A stretch of 64,000 nt of DNA, taken from Blastococcus saxobsidens (GTDB lineage Bacteria; Actinomycetota; Actinomycetes; Mycobacteriales; Geodermatophilaceae). Location: contig NZ_POQT01000021.1 in the NCBI RefSeq assembly GCF_002938435.1, positions 1 to 64,000 of the forward strand, in the 5' to 3' direction. Positions 8,320 to 15,813 of the stretch are shown here, piece by piece. Positions within the stretch are counted from its first letter, which is position 1; each line of letters begins with the position of its first letter. The notes under the pieces are model-generated. The model made no database searches. It had not been told where the DNA came from and worked only from the letters and a program-made list of their open reading frames with translations. The position numbers and the translations under genes are program-made.

Positions 8320-9657
8320 TCAGCCCACGGTGCGGATGAGCTTCTTGTTGACGAACTCGTCCATCCCCAGCCGGCCCAGCTCGCGGCCGAAGCCCGAGCG
8401 CTTCGTCCCCCCGAAGGGCAGCTCGGGGCCCTCGGCGCCGACCCCGTTGATGAACACCATGCCGGTGTCCAGGGCGTCGGCGACGCGCAACGCCTGCTCC
8501 GGGTCCGTCGTGAAGACGTAGGACCCGAGTCCGTACGGGGTGTCGTTGGCCAGCTCGACCGCCTCCTCCTCGTCGCGGACCCGGTAGACCTGCGCCACCG
8601 GACCGAAGAGCTCCTCCCGGTAGACGTCGTTGTCGGGGCGAACGTCGGTGAGCACGCCCGATGGGAACCACGCCCCGTTGCGCTCGCCCGTGCTCGCCAG
8701 CTGGGCCCCCTGCGCGACCGCGCGGTCCACCTGCTCCGCGAGGTTCGTCGCGGCGCGGGGCGAGGACAGCGGGGCCGCCGGACCCGCCGCCAGCAGCAAC
8801 TCCTGGAACGCCGCGACGAACTCGTCGTACAGCGCGTCGAGGACGATGATCCGCTTCGCCGCGTTGCAGGCCTGGCCGGTGTTCTCCATCCGCGCCGCGA
8901 CGGCCGCCTCCGCCGTCGCCGCCATGTCGTCGGTGCTCAGCACGATGAACGGGTCGGACCCACCGAGCTCGAGCACCACCTTCTTCAGGTGGCGCCCGGC
9001 GATGGCCGCCACGGCCTCGCCCGCCCGCTCCGAGCCGGTCAGCGAGACACCGCGCACGCTGGGTGCGGCGATGATGGTCTCGACCTGCTCGTTGCTGGCG
9101 TAGATGTTGACGTACACACCCTCGGGCGCCCCGGCCTCGAGGAAGATCTGCTGGATGGCGGCCGCCGACTCCGGGCACTGCGGCGCGTGCTTGAGCAGCA
9201 CGGTGTTCCCGGTGATCAGGTTGGGTGCGGCGAAGCGGGCGACCTGGTAGTAGGGGAAGTTCCACGGCATGATGCCGAGGACCGTGCCGACGGAGGCCCG
9301 CCGGATCAGCGCGGTACCCGGGCCCGAGGTGACCTCGATCTGCTCGTCGGCCAGGAACTGCTCGGCGTTGTCGGCGTAGTACTGGTAGATCGAGGCGGCG
9401 TACTCCACCTCTCCCACACCCTCCTCGAGCGGCTTGCCCATCTCCCGCTCGATGATCCGGGCCAGCTCGTCGGCCCGCTCCAGGTGGAGCTCACCCACGC
9501 GCCGCACGACCGCTGCCCGCTCGGCCGGCGACGTCCGCCCCCAGCTACGGTGCGCGCTCGCGGTCGCCGCCACGGCCTGGGCGATCTCGTCGTCCGTCGC
9601 GACAGGGAAGGTCGAGACGGTCTGCCCCGTGCGCGGGTCAAGGACTGCGTACTCCAT
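8320..9657 (-). CDS. gabD1: NAD(P)-dependent succinate-semialdehyde dehydrogenase, GabD1-like
   Basis: A 445-residue aldehyde dehydrogenase, at the short end for the superfamily and typical of the GabD1/Sad group. It shows the family order GIMPWNFPYYQ, LTGSERAG, catalytic Glu in VLELGGSDPFIV, catalytic Cys in NTGQACNAAKR and the C-terminal PELPFGGTKRSGFGRELG. The ATG at 9657 follows GGAGAGGAA; an upstream in-frame extension lacks family similarity. It would oxidise succinate semialdehyde (from GABA or amines) to succinate. The preceding permease/oxidase cluster and the next aldehyde dehydrogenase fit an amine or GABA degradation theme. The exact aldehyde is inferred. Confidence 0.83.
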   Translation of the reverse strand: MEYAVLDPRTGQTVSTFPVATDDEIAQAVAATASAHRSWGRTSPAERAAVVRRVGELHLERADELARIIEREMGKPLEEGVGEVEYAASIYQYYADNAEQFLADEQIEVTSGPGTALIRRASVGTVLGIMPWNFPYYQVARFAAPNLITGNTVLLKHAPQCPESAAAIQQIFLEAGAPEGVYVNIYASNEQVETIIAAPSVRGVSLTGSERAGEAVAAIAGRHLKKVVLELGGSDPFIVLSTDDMAATAEAAVAARMENTGQACNAAKRIIVLDALYDEFVAAFQELLLAAGPAAPLSSPRAATNLAEQVDRAVAQGAQLASTGERNGAWFPSGVLTDVRPDNDVYREELFGPVAQVYRVRDEEEAVELANDTPYGLGSYVFTTDPEQALRVADALDTGMVFINGVGAEGPELPFGGTKRSGFGRELGRLGMDEFVNKKLIRTVG

Positions 9658-9808
9658 GGTGTTCCTCTCCGTTTTCCTCGCTGGGTGGTGGTTCACGTCC
9701 GTCGGCCTGCAGTCTGCCGGTCCCTCCCCCGTGGCGGCACGCTCCAGCGGCGGAGACCCGGATAAGGCACGTCCCGCCTGACCGGCAGCGGCTGCTGGGC
9801 CGATGTGA

Positions 9809-9840
9809 CGAGGCCCCGGTCCGATCGGACCGGGGCCTCG
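9809..9840. terminator. Perfect palindromic hairpin terminator
   Basis: A 32-nt perfect palindrome with a 14-bp stem (9809-9822 with 9827-9840) around GATC. It lies just after the end of the minus-strand aldehyde dehydrogenase at 9895-11331 and upstream of the next one, so it should stop read-through between them. The stem sequence matches the one at 8260-8297. Confidence 0.8.
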
Positions 9841-9894
9841 CTGCATCCCGGCCACCCCGAGATCATCAGAGGCGGCCGAGGGTCCGTGGGTGCC

Positions 9895-11331
9895 TCAGAG
9901 GTCGATGCCGGTGAGCACGAGGACGCGCTCCTCGGTGAGGTCCTCCATCGCGGCGTGCACGCCCTCGCGGCCGGTGCCCGAGTCCTTCACGCCGCCGTAG
10001 GGCATCTGGTCGGCCCGGAAGCTCGGGACGTCCCCGATGACGACGCCGCCGACCTCGAGGTCGCGGGCCGCGCGGAATGCGACCTGGAGGTCCCGGGTGA
10101 AGACGCCGGCCTGCAGCCCGAAGCGGCTGTCGTTGACCCGGCCGAAGGCCTCGTCGAGCGAGTCGACGACGTCGAGGACGACGACCGGTCCGAACACCTC
10201 CTCGCGCGTCACCTTCGCCGTCGGCGGGACGTCGGTGAGCACGGTGGGCGCGTACGCTGCGCCGCTCCGGATGCCGCCGGTGAGCAGCGTGGCGCCGGCG
10301 GCGACCGCCTCGTCGACCCAGCTCTCCACGCGGCGCGCGGCCGCCTCGTCGATCAGCGGGCCGACGTCGGTCGCGTCGTCCGTGGGCTCGCCGGTGGCCA
10401 GCTTCTGGACCGCCTCGACGACGCGGTCGGCCAGCGTGGCCGCGACGTCGCGGTGGGCGTAGACCCGCTGGACCGAGATGCAGGACTGGCCCGCCTGGTA
10501 CATCGCGAAGGTGGCGATCCGCGAGGCCGCGTAGGTGAGCGCCTGCTCGTCCTGGTCGGGTGCGACCACGACCGCGGCGTTGCCACCGAGCTCGAGGGTG
10601 ACGTGCTTGCGCGGGACGGACTCGCGGATCGACCAGCCCACCGGCACCGAGCCGGTGAAGGACACCACCGGCAACCGCTCGTCGCGGACCAGCTCCGCGG
10701 CCACCTCGTTGGTCACCGGCAGCACCGACCAGGCACCCGCGGGGAGGCCGGTCTCGGCCAGGATCTCGCCGAGGAGCAGCGCGGTGAGGGGGGTCGCGGG
10801 GGCCGGCTTGAGGACGATCGGCGCGCCGACGGCGATCGCCGGGGCGACCTTGTGGGCGACCAGGTTGAGCGGGAAGTTGAACGGCGCGATCCCGAGCACC
10901 GGCCCGCGCGGCGCGCGGCGGACCAGCGCCATGCGGCCGGTGGCGGCCGGGTCGGTGTCCAGCCGCTGCAGCGTGCCGGACCAGCGGCGCGCCTCCTCAG
11001 CCCCCCAGCGGAACGTGGACACCGCCCGGGCGACCTCCAGCCGGGCCCACTTGACCGGCTTGCCGGACTCGGCCGTGATGAGCCGGGCGATCTCCTCGGT
11101 GCGCTCCGACAGCCGCCGGGAGACGTGGTCGAGGGCGGCCGCCCGGACGTGCGCCGGGGTGGCCGCGCAGGCCGCGCGCGCCTGGTGCGCCGCGGCGACC
11201 GCCGCCTCGACGTCCTCCGGCGTCGCCAGCGAGGTCCGGCCGGCCACCGCGCCGTCGTGCGGCGAGGTGACCTCCAGGACCTCGGCGCCGGACCTCGGCG
11301 CGCCCGCGACCCAATACGGGGTGGTGGTCAT
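9895..11331 (-). CDS. Aldehyde dehydrogenase family protein
   Basis: A 478-residue NAD(P)+-dependent aldehyde dehydrogenase. Landmarks in order: GIAPFNFPLNLVAHKVAPA, KPAPATPLTALLLGE, the FTGSVPVGW turn, catalytic Glu in VTLELGGNAAVVV, catalytic Cys in QAGQSCISVQR, then EEVFGPVVVLD and MPYGGVKDSGTGREG. The VPVGW and GGNAAV spellings place it with ALDHs acting on semialdehydes or phosphonoacetaldehyde-like compounds rather than with betaine aldehyde dehydrogenases, but the substrate is uncertain. ATG at 11331 after CGAGGAGGACC. It is divergent from the MFS/TetR pair and ends just before the palindromic terminator. Confidence 0.87.
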   Translation of the reverse strand: MTTTPYWVAGAPRSGAEVLEVTSPHDGAVAGRTSLATPEDVEAAVAAAHQARAACAATPAHVRAAALDHVSRRLSERTEEIARLITAESGKPVKWARLEVARAVSTFRWGAEEARRWSGTLQRLDTDPAATGRMALVRRAPRGPVLGIAPFNFPLNLVAHKVAPAIAVGAPIVLKPAPATPLTALLLGEILAETGLPAGAWSVLPVTNEVAAELVRDERLPVVSFTGSVPVGWSIRESVPRKHVTLELGGNAAVVVAPDQDEQALTYAASRIATFAMYQAGQSCISVQRVYAHRDVAATLADRVVEAVQKLATGEPTDDATDVGPLIDEAAARRVESWVDEAVAAGATLLTGGIRSGAAYAPTVLTDVPPTAKVTREEVFGPVVVLDVVDSLDEAFGRVNDSRFGLQAGVFTRDLQVAFRAARDLEVGGVVIGDVPSFRADQMPYGGVKDSGTGREGVHAAMEDLTEERVLVLTGIDL

Positions 11332-11479
11332 TGGTCCTCCTCGGACGACGGCGGGTGTGCCATGCGGACGCTGCCCGAGTGCGCACCCTCCCGGGAGATG
11401 CCACTGCGGCCACCGCGGCTGCCGGCAGGTGCCCCTGCGGACACCGGCCGCGACGGCGAGGATCACGCCGCTGAGACTT

Positions 11480-11509
11480 TTGGTCGGTCGACCAATTCAG
11501 GGGTAGCGT
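11480..11509 (+). promoter_or_regulatory. TetR operator overlapping a promoter
   Basis: TTGGTCGGTCGACCAA at 11480-11495 is a perfect inverted repeat (TTGGTC/GACCAA around GGTC), a common TetR-family operator shape. TTGGTC could also act as the -35, with TAGCGT at 11504-11509 as the -10 (18-nt spacer), so binding would block the promoter of the MFS-TetR operon. This fits autoregulation by the TetR gene at 13095. Confidence 0.6.
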
Positions 11510-11559
11510 GGCGTCGCAGCACCGTCCGGTGCGCGTCGTCCCCGTTCCTGGAGGCCCCG

Positions 11560-13098
11560 GTGAGTCGGCTCCAACGCTGGTCCGCGCTCGCGGTCCTGGC
11601 GCTGCCGGTCCTGCTGATCAGCATCGACATGACGGTGCTCGGTTTCGCCGTCCCCGCGCTGTCGGCCGACCTCGGGCCGACGTCGAGCCAGCTGCTGTGG
11701 ATCGTCGACATCTACTCGTTCCTGCTCGCCGGCCTGCTCGTGCTCATGGGCAACCTCGGCGACCGCATCGGGCGCCGCCGACTGCTGGTGATCGGCGCCG
11801 TCGCCTTCGGGATCGCCTCCACGATGGCCGCGTTCGCCACCACGCCCGAACTCCTCATCGCCGCGCGGGCGCTGCTGGGGCTGGGCGGGGCGACCCTGAT
11901 GCCCTCCACCCTGGCGCTGCTGCGGACCGTGTTCCCGGACGACCGCGAGCGCCGGCTGGCCATCGCGGTCTGGGCGGCGGCCTTCTCCGGCGGCGCCGCG
12001 GTGGGCCCCATCGTCGGCGGGGTGCTGCTCGAGCACTTCTGGTGGGGCTCGGTCTTCCTGGTCAACACCCCCGTGATGGCGCTCCTGGTCGTCGGCGCGC
12101 TCACGTTGCTGCCCGAGTCGCGGACGGCCCGCCCCGGCCCGTTCGACGTGCTCTCCGGCGCGCTGTCGATCGCCGGCATCCTGCCGGTGGTGTACGGGCT
12201 GAAGACGGTGGCGAAGGACGGCCCGGACGCGTCCGTGGTGCTGTCCTTCGCGCTCGGCCTCACCCTGCTGTGGATCTTCGTGCGCCGTCAGCGCACGCTG
12301 GCCCAGCCGCTGCTGGACCTGTGGCTGTTCGGCAACCGCGTCTTCTCGGCGGCGGTGGCGACCAACCTGCTCACCGTCTTCGCGCTGCTCGGCGTGCTGT
12401 TCTACCTGCCGCAGTACCTCATGCTCGTACTGGGCATGAGCCCGCTGCGCGCCGGCGTCTGGATGCTGCCGCTGGCGTGCGCGACCATCGTCGGATCGCT
12501 GGCCGCCCCCTGGCTGGCCCGCCGGCTGCACCTGCGCTGGGTGATCGGCGGCGGTATGGCCGTGGCCGCGGCCGGCCTGGCGGTCGGCACCCTGCTCGGG
12601 GTCGACGGCGACCGCACGGTCCTCGTGGCGGCCGGGCTGCTCATCGGCGCCGGGGTGGGCGCCGCCGAGGCGCTGACCAACGACGTCATCCTCACCGTGG
12701 CACCGCCCGAGCGGGCCGGCGCCGCCGCGGCCGTGTCCGAGACCGCCTACGAGTTCGGCGCCGCCATGGGCACGGCCGTGCTGGGCACGGTCGGGCTGTC
12801 GGTCTACGCCGGCCGGCTCGCCGACGTCGACGGCGTCTCCGGGCAGGCGGTGGACACGGCCCGCGAGTCCCTCGGCGCGGCGACGGAGATCGCCGCCGGC
12901 CTGCCGCCGGGAACCGCGGCGACCTTCCTCGCCGAGGCCGGGGAGGCCTTCGTCGCCGGCATGGACGTCGTCCTGGTCATCGCCGCCCTGGTCGCCGCCT
13001 ACGTCGCCGCGCAGGCCGTCGTCCTGCTGCGGCCGGAGCTGAGCACCGGGACGCCCGCTGCGCACCCCCGCGCCGAGCGCGAGACGGTGGCGCGGTGA
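11560..13098 (+). CDS. MFS drug/metabolite exporter, DHA2 (EmrB/QacA) family, 14 TM
   Basis: A 512-residue transporter with about 14 hydrophobic segments. TM1 has SIDMTVLGFAVPALSADL, followed by WIVDIYSFLLAGLLVLMGNL and the MFS loop GDRIGRRRLL, then GLGGATLMPSTLALLR; these are the motifs of proton-coupled DHA2 efflux pumps. GTG start at 11560 after GGAGG. The stop overlaps the TetR start by 4 nt (GTGA), the standard repressor-pump pairing. It probably exports a toxic compound that is the TetR ligand; its specificity cannot be told. Confidence 0.9.
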   Translation: MSRLQRWSALAVLALPVLLISIDMTVLGFAVPALSADLGPTSSQLLWIVDIYSFLLAGLLVLMGNLGDRIGRRRLLVIGAVAFGIASTMAAFATTPELLIAARALLGLGGATLMPSTLALLRTVFPDDRERRLAIAVWAAAFSGGAAVGPIVGGVLLEHFWWGSVFLVNTPVMALLVVGALTLLPESRTARPGPFDVLSGALSIAGILPVVYGLKTVAKDGPDASVVLSFALGLTLLWIFVRRQRTLAQPLLDLWLFGNRVFSAAVATNLLTVFALLGVLFYLPQYLMLVLGMSPLRAGVWMLPLACATIVGSLAAPWLARRLHLRWVIGGGMAVAAAGLAVGTLLGVDGDRTVLVAAGLLIGAGVGAAEALTNDVILTVAPPERAGAAAAVSETAYEFGAAMGTAVLGTVGLSVYAGRLADVDGVSGQAVDTARESLGAATEIAAGLPPGTAATFLAEAGEAFVAGMDVVLVIAALVAAYVAAQAVVLLRPELSTGTPAAHPRAERETVAR

Positions 13099-13709
13099 CA
13101 GCCGGCAAGCGCGCCCACCTGCCGGTCGAGCAGCGGCGGGCCCAGCTCGTGGCCGCTGCCATGCGGGTGATGCAGCGCGAGGGGGCGTGGGCGCTCACCA
13201 CCCGCGCGGTCGCCCGCGAGGCGGGCGTCCCGCTCGGCGCCGTCCACTACGCCTTCGGCTCCAAGGCCGAGCTGGTGCGCGCGGTGTTCCAGGCCGACCG
13301 GGAGAACGCCACCGCACTGCTGCGGCGAGCGGTCGAGGCCGAAGGCACGCCCACCGAGATCCTCACGCGCGCGCTGGTGGGCTACACCGACAGCGTCCTC
13401 GCCGACCCGGGGGCCGAGATCGTGCTCCAGGAGCTGACCATGATGGGCGGCCGGGACGAGGACCTGCGCGCCGCCGCCCGGGAGTCCACGGAGCAGTACC
13501 GCGCCGACGTCCTGGACCTGCTGCACCGGCTGGCCGAGGCGACCGGCGGCAGCTGGTCCGGCGACGTCGAGGTCCTGGCGGAGTCGCTGCTCGGGCTGCT
13601 CTTCGGGGCGTCGGTCAACTGGCTGTGCACCGGGGACGACGAGCTCTTCCGCCGGTGCGTGCAGGACGCCGCCCGCTCGCTGGCCGCCCGGCTGCTCCCG
13701 CCGCCGTAG
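13095..13709 (+). CDS. TetR-family repressor of the adjacent exporter
   Basis: A 204-residue TetR regulator: residues 12-60 form the HTH (LVAAAMRVMQREG, LTTRAVAREAGVPLGAVHYAF, GSKAELVRAVF), followed by a helical ligand domain with a Trp- and Cys-containing end. Translation is coupled to the MFS gene by a GTGA overlap. The palindrome at 11480-11495 upstream of the operon is its likely binding site, so induction by the exported compound is expected. Confidence 0.9.
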   Translation: MTAGKRAHLPVEQRRAQLVAAAMRVMQREGAWALTTRAVAREAGVPLGAVHYAFGSKAELVRAVFQADRENATALLRRAVEAEGTPTEILTRALVGYTDSVLADPGAEIVLQELTMMGGRDEDLRAAARESTEQYRADVLDLLHRLAEATGGSWSGDVEVLAESLLGLLFGASVNWLCTGDDELFRRCVQDAARSLAARLLPPP

Positions 13710-13872
13710 ACGCCCGGCGCTCCCGCGGGGCGCACGGGCAACATGTGACGAACGGGACCGGTCCGTCCCGTTCCGCTCGCCGTCGCGGCCGGCTCCCCCG
13801 CCGCTTACGGTGGGTGTCAAGGAAAACGCGATCCGTAGTCACAGGGTCCGGCCTGCCACCGAGAGGAACGAC

Positions 13873-14268
13873 ATGACCCTCCCCCACCGCTCCGCCGTTG
13901 CGACGCTCGCCCGCCCCGTCGCCCCGAGCCGGTACCCCGCACCCCGCCCGGCCGTGCACGGCGCCCCCGCCGGCGCCCGCCCGCTCCCCACCGGCGCGCG
14001 TCCGCCGCACCCGGGCATGGTCGCGCGCCCGGGCACCGTCCAGCACCCGGGCGCCGTCCAGCGACCGGCCGGCGAGCGCCCGGCCCCGCGCCCGGTCAGC
14101 TTCCTCACCGTCGCCGAGGTCGCGGCGATCATGCGGGTCTCGAAGATGACCGTCTACCGCCTGGTCCACGGCGGCGAGCTCTCCGCGGTCCGCGTCGGCC
14201 GCTCCTTCCGCGTGCCCGAGCCCGCGGTCCGCGCCTACCTCTCCTCCGCCCGCACCGACGTCGCCTGA
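13873..14268 (+). CDS. Excisionase-type HTH (MerR-like) DNA-binding protein with Pro-rich N-terminal extension
   Basis: 131 residues. The C-terminal 55 residues are a highly conserved actinobacterial HTH_17 domain: FLTVAEVAAIMRVSKMTVYR then LVHGGELSAVRVGRSFRVPE, close to the Rv0500A family of M. tuberculosis and related to BldC-like regulators. The first ~75 residues are low-complexity Pro, Ala, Arg and Gly, with a short near-repeat (HPGMVARPGTVQHPGAVQRP) absent from the compact family members. ATG start after GAGAGGA. The gene stands alone and ends at a hairpin. Despite the name it is probably a chromosomal regulator rather than a phage gene. Confidence 0.85.
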   Translation: MTLPHRSAVATLARPVAPSRYPAPRPAVHGAPAGARPLPTGARPPHPGMVARPGTVQHPGAVQRPAGERPAPRPVSFLTVAEVAAIMRVSKMTVYRLVHGGELSAVRVGRSFRVPEPAVRAYLSSARTDVA

Positions 14269-14276
14269 CGGCCGTC

Positions 14277-14299
14277 CCGGGACCGCCCTCCGGTCCCGG
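14277..14299. terminator. Hairpin terminator
   Basis: A 9-bp perfect stem (14277-14285 with 14291-14299) and 5-nt loop directly after the HTH gene and before the end of the convergent cyclase gene. Confidence 0.55.
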
Positions 14300-14352
14300 C
14301 CACGCGCCGGGCGCCGCCACCGCCGCTGGCCCGCCGCGGGAGACCGGGCGCG

Positions 14353-15066
14353 TCACCGGGCGGCATCTGCCGCCCAGCCCCCCGGCGGGCCCTCGAAGGC
14401 GACAGCGCGGACGGGGGCGCCGTCGGCTCCGGCCAGCCGCAGGGGCAGCACGCTGACCACGGGCTCGACCGCCTCGAGGGCGTCGAGCCCGCGCAGGTTC
14501 TCCACGATGACGCCACCGGCGCCCAGGACGGCCAGGTGCGCCGCGAAGCCACCGGCCGGGTTCCCGTCGAGCACGGTCTCGTCGAGGCTGAGGGCGTCCA
14601 GGCCGACGGTCCGCACACCGGCGGCGACGACCCGCTCGGCCGCCTCGCCGTCGAGGAACGGGTGGCCGAAGTACTCGTCACTCCCCCAGTGGGCGTCCCA
14701 GCCGGTGTGCAGCAGCAGCATCCGGCCCGGGCCGAGCCGGTCGGCGACCGGCCGCAGGTCCGACCAGGTGATCGCGGTGTGCGGCCGCTTGCCGCGCACG
14801 TCCACCACGACGGCGGGCGCCAGGAAGAGCTCGAGGGGCAGCTCGTCGATGCGCGCCCCGTCGTCGAGGAAGTGGTACGGCGCGTCCACGTGGGTGCCGG
14901 TCTGCGACCCCATCGCCACGTGCAGCACGTTGTAGCCGTGCTCCCGCACCGTCGTCGCGGACCCGATGCGGACCAGCGGATCGCCGGGGTACACCGGCAT
15001 GCCGTCCGCCAGCGGGTGCGACAGGTCGACCACACCGCTGATCGGCGCCCCGGGGACGCTCGTCAT
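14353..15066 (-). CDS. Cyclase/kynurenine formamidase-like metal hydrolase (PF04199 type)
   Basis: 237 residues with the cyclase-family pattern: VDLSHPLADGMPVYPGDP at the N-terminus and the metal-binding motif QTGTHVDAPYHF near residue 60, as in kynurenine formamidase and isatin hydrolase. It should hydrolyse an amide or lactam bond using Zn or Mn. ATG at 15066 after AGGAGGTC. It lies 25 nt downstream of the XRE-cupin regulator on the same strand and is divergent from an NCS1 permease, suggesting import and ring opening of a nitrogen heterocycle or related compound. Confidence 0.8.
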   Translation of the reverse strand: MTSVPGAPISGVVDLSHPLADGMPVYPGDPLVRIGSATTVREHGYNVLHVAMGSQTGTHVDAPYHFLDDGARIDELPLELFLAPAVVVDVRGKRPHTAITWSDLRPVADRLGPGRMLLLHTGWDAHWGSDEYFGHPFLDGEAAERVVAAGVRTVGLDALSLDETVLDGNPAGGFAAHLAVLGAGGVIVENLRGLDALEAVEPVVSVLPLRLAGADGAPVRAVAFEGPPGGWAADAAR

Positions 15067-15091
15067 GCTGACCTCCTGGGATGCGCGTTGC

Positions 15092-15676
15092 TCACGGCGC
15101 GGGGCTGAGGACCCACAGCACGTCCGCCACCGTGTGCTGCGAGGGGTTGAGCCAGGTGTGCGGCGTGGCACCCGGCATCGTGAAGGCGTCCCCGTCGGCC
15201 AGGTCGACCGTGTCGCCGGGCAGGAGCAGCCGCAGCTGCCCGGCCGCCACGTAGACGAACTCCGCCTCGCAGGCCAGCGAGTACAACTCCGGACCGCCAC
15301 CGCCGCCCGGTTCCACCAGGGACCGGATGACCTGCAGCTGCCGCTGGGAACCGGCCGTCAGGAGGTACTCGCGCAACCCCCGGCCGCCGAAGTTGATCGG
15401 CGGCGCCTCACCCGCGCGGACCAGGGACGTGTCCGGGGCCTCGAACAGCTGGCCCACGCTGATCCCGAGGACCCCGCAGACGGTCACCAGGGAGGCCACC
15501 GACGGCGAGACCTCGTCGCGCTCCAGCCGGCTGAGGAAGCCCTTGGTGAGGCCGGCCTCGACCGCGACCGCGGCGAGCGTGAGGCCCGCGGCCTGCCGGG
15601 CCGTCCGCAGCCGGGCGCCGATGCGGGCCTCCGCCGGATCGTGCGGCCGCGTCAGCCGCCGGACCTCGCCTGCCAT
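15092..15676 (-). CDS. XRE-family regulator with C-terminal cupin domain
   Basis: 194 residues. The N-terminal HTH_3 domain (IGARLRTARQAAGLTLAAVA, AGLTKGFLSRLERDEVSPS) is joined to a cupin beta-barrel: LACEAEFVYVAAGQLRLLLP and TMPGATPHTWLNPS, with the family's effector-pocket His. This is the PuuR/SutR-like architecture that senses a small metabolite. ATG at 15676 after GGAGGGGG. It precedes the cyclase and is divergent from the NCS1 permease; inverted repeats with GTTG/CAAC arms between the two are the likely operator. Confidence 0.87.
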   Translation of the reverse strand: MAGEVRRLTRPHDPAEARIGARLRTARQAAGLTLAAVAVEAGLTKGFLSRLERDEVSPSVASLVTVCGVLGISVGQLFEAPDTSLVRAGEAPPINFGGRGLREYLLTAGSQRQLQVIRSLVEPGGGGGPELYSLACEAEFVYVAAGQLRLLLPGDTVDLADGDAFTMPGATPHTWLNPSQHTVADVLWVLSPAP

Positions 15677-15734
15677 GCCGCCCCCTCCGGTCGTCGCCTG
15701 GCTGCAGCATGCCCGACATCGCTTGTGCAACAAA

Positions 15735-15766
15735 GGTTGTCTCACAGGCAACCCGGCCTCTAACCT
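15735..15766 (+). promoter_or_regulatory. Promoter and candidate XRE operator for the NCS1 permease
   Basis: GGTTG at 15735-15739 and CAACC at 15749-15753 form an inverted repeat. A possible -35 TTGTCT (15737-15742) and -10 TAACCT (15761-15766), 18 nt apart, overlap it. A second CAAC-AAAG-GTTG repeat lies just upstream (15727-15738). Placement in the divergent gap suggests the XRE-cupin protein controls both sides. Confidence 0.45.
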
Positions 15767-15813
15767 CTGCCCACCGCGGTGGCCGTCGTCACCGCCTCAC
15801 CCGGAGGTGGCAC

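Noticed and set aside
9805-11560. Long N-terminal extension of the MFS transporter frame
   Set aside because: It runs antisense through an aldehyde dehydrogenase gene; the transporter-like sequence and ribosome binding site begin at 11560.
13873-14268. Excisionase-type gene as evidence for a prophage or integrative element
   Set aside because: The HTH belongs to a conserved chromosomal actinobacterial family and no integrase or attachment site is nearby.
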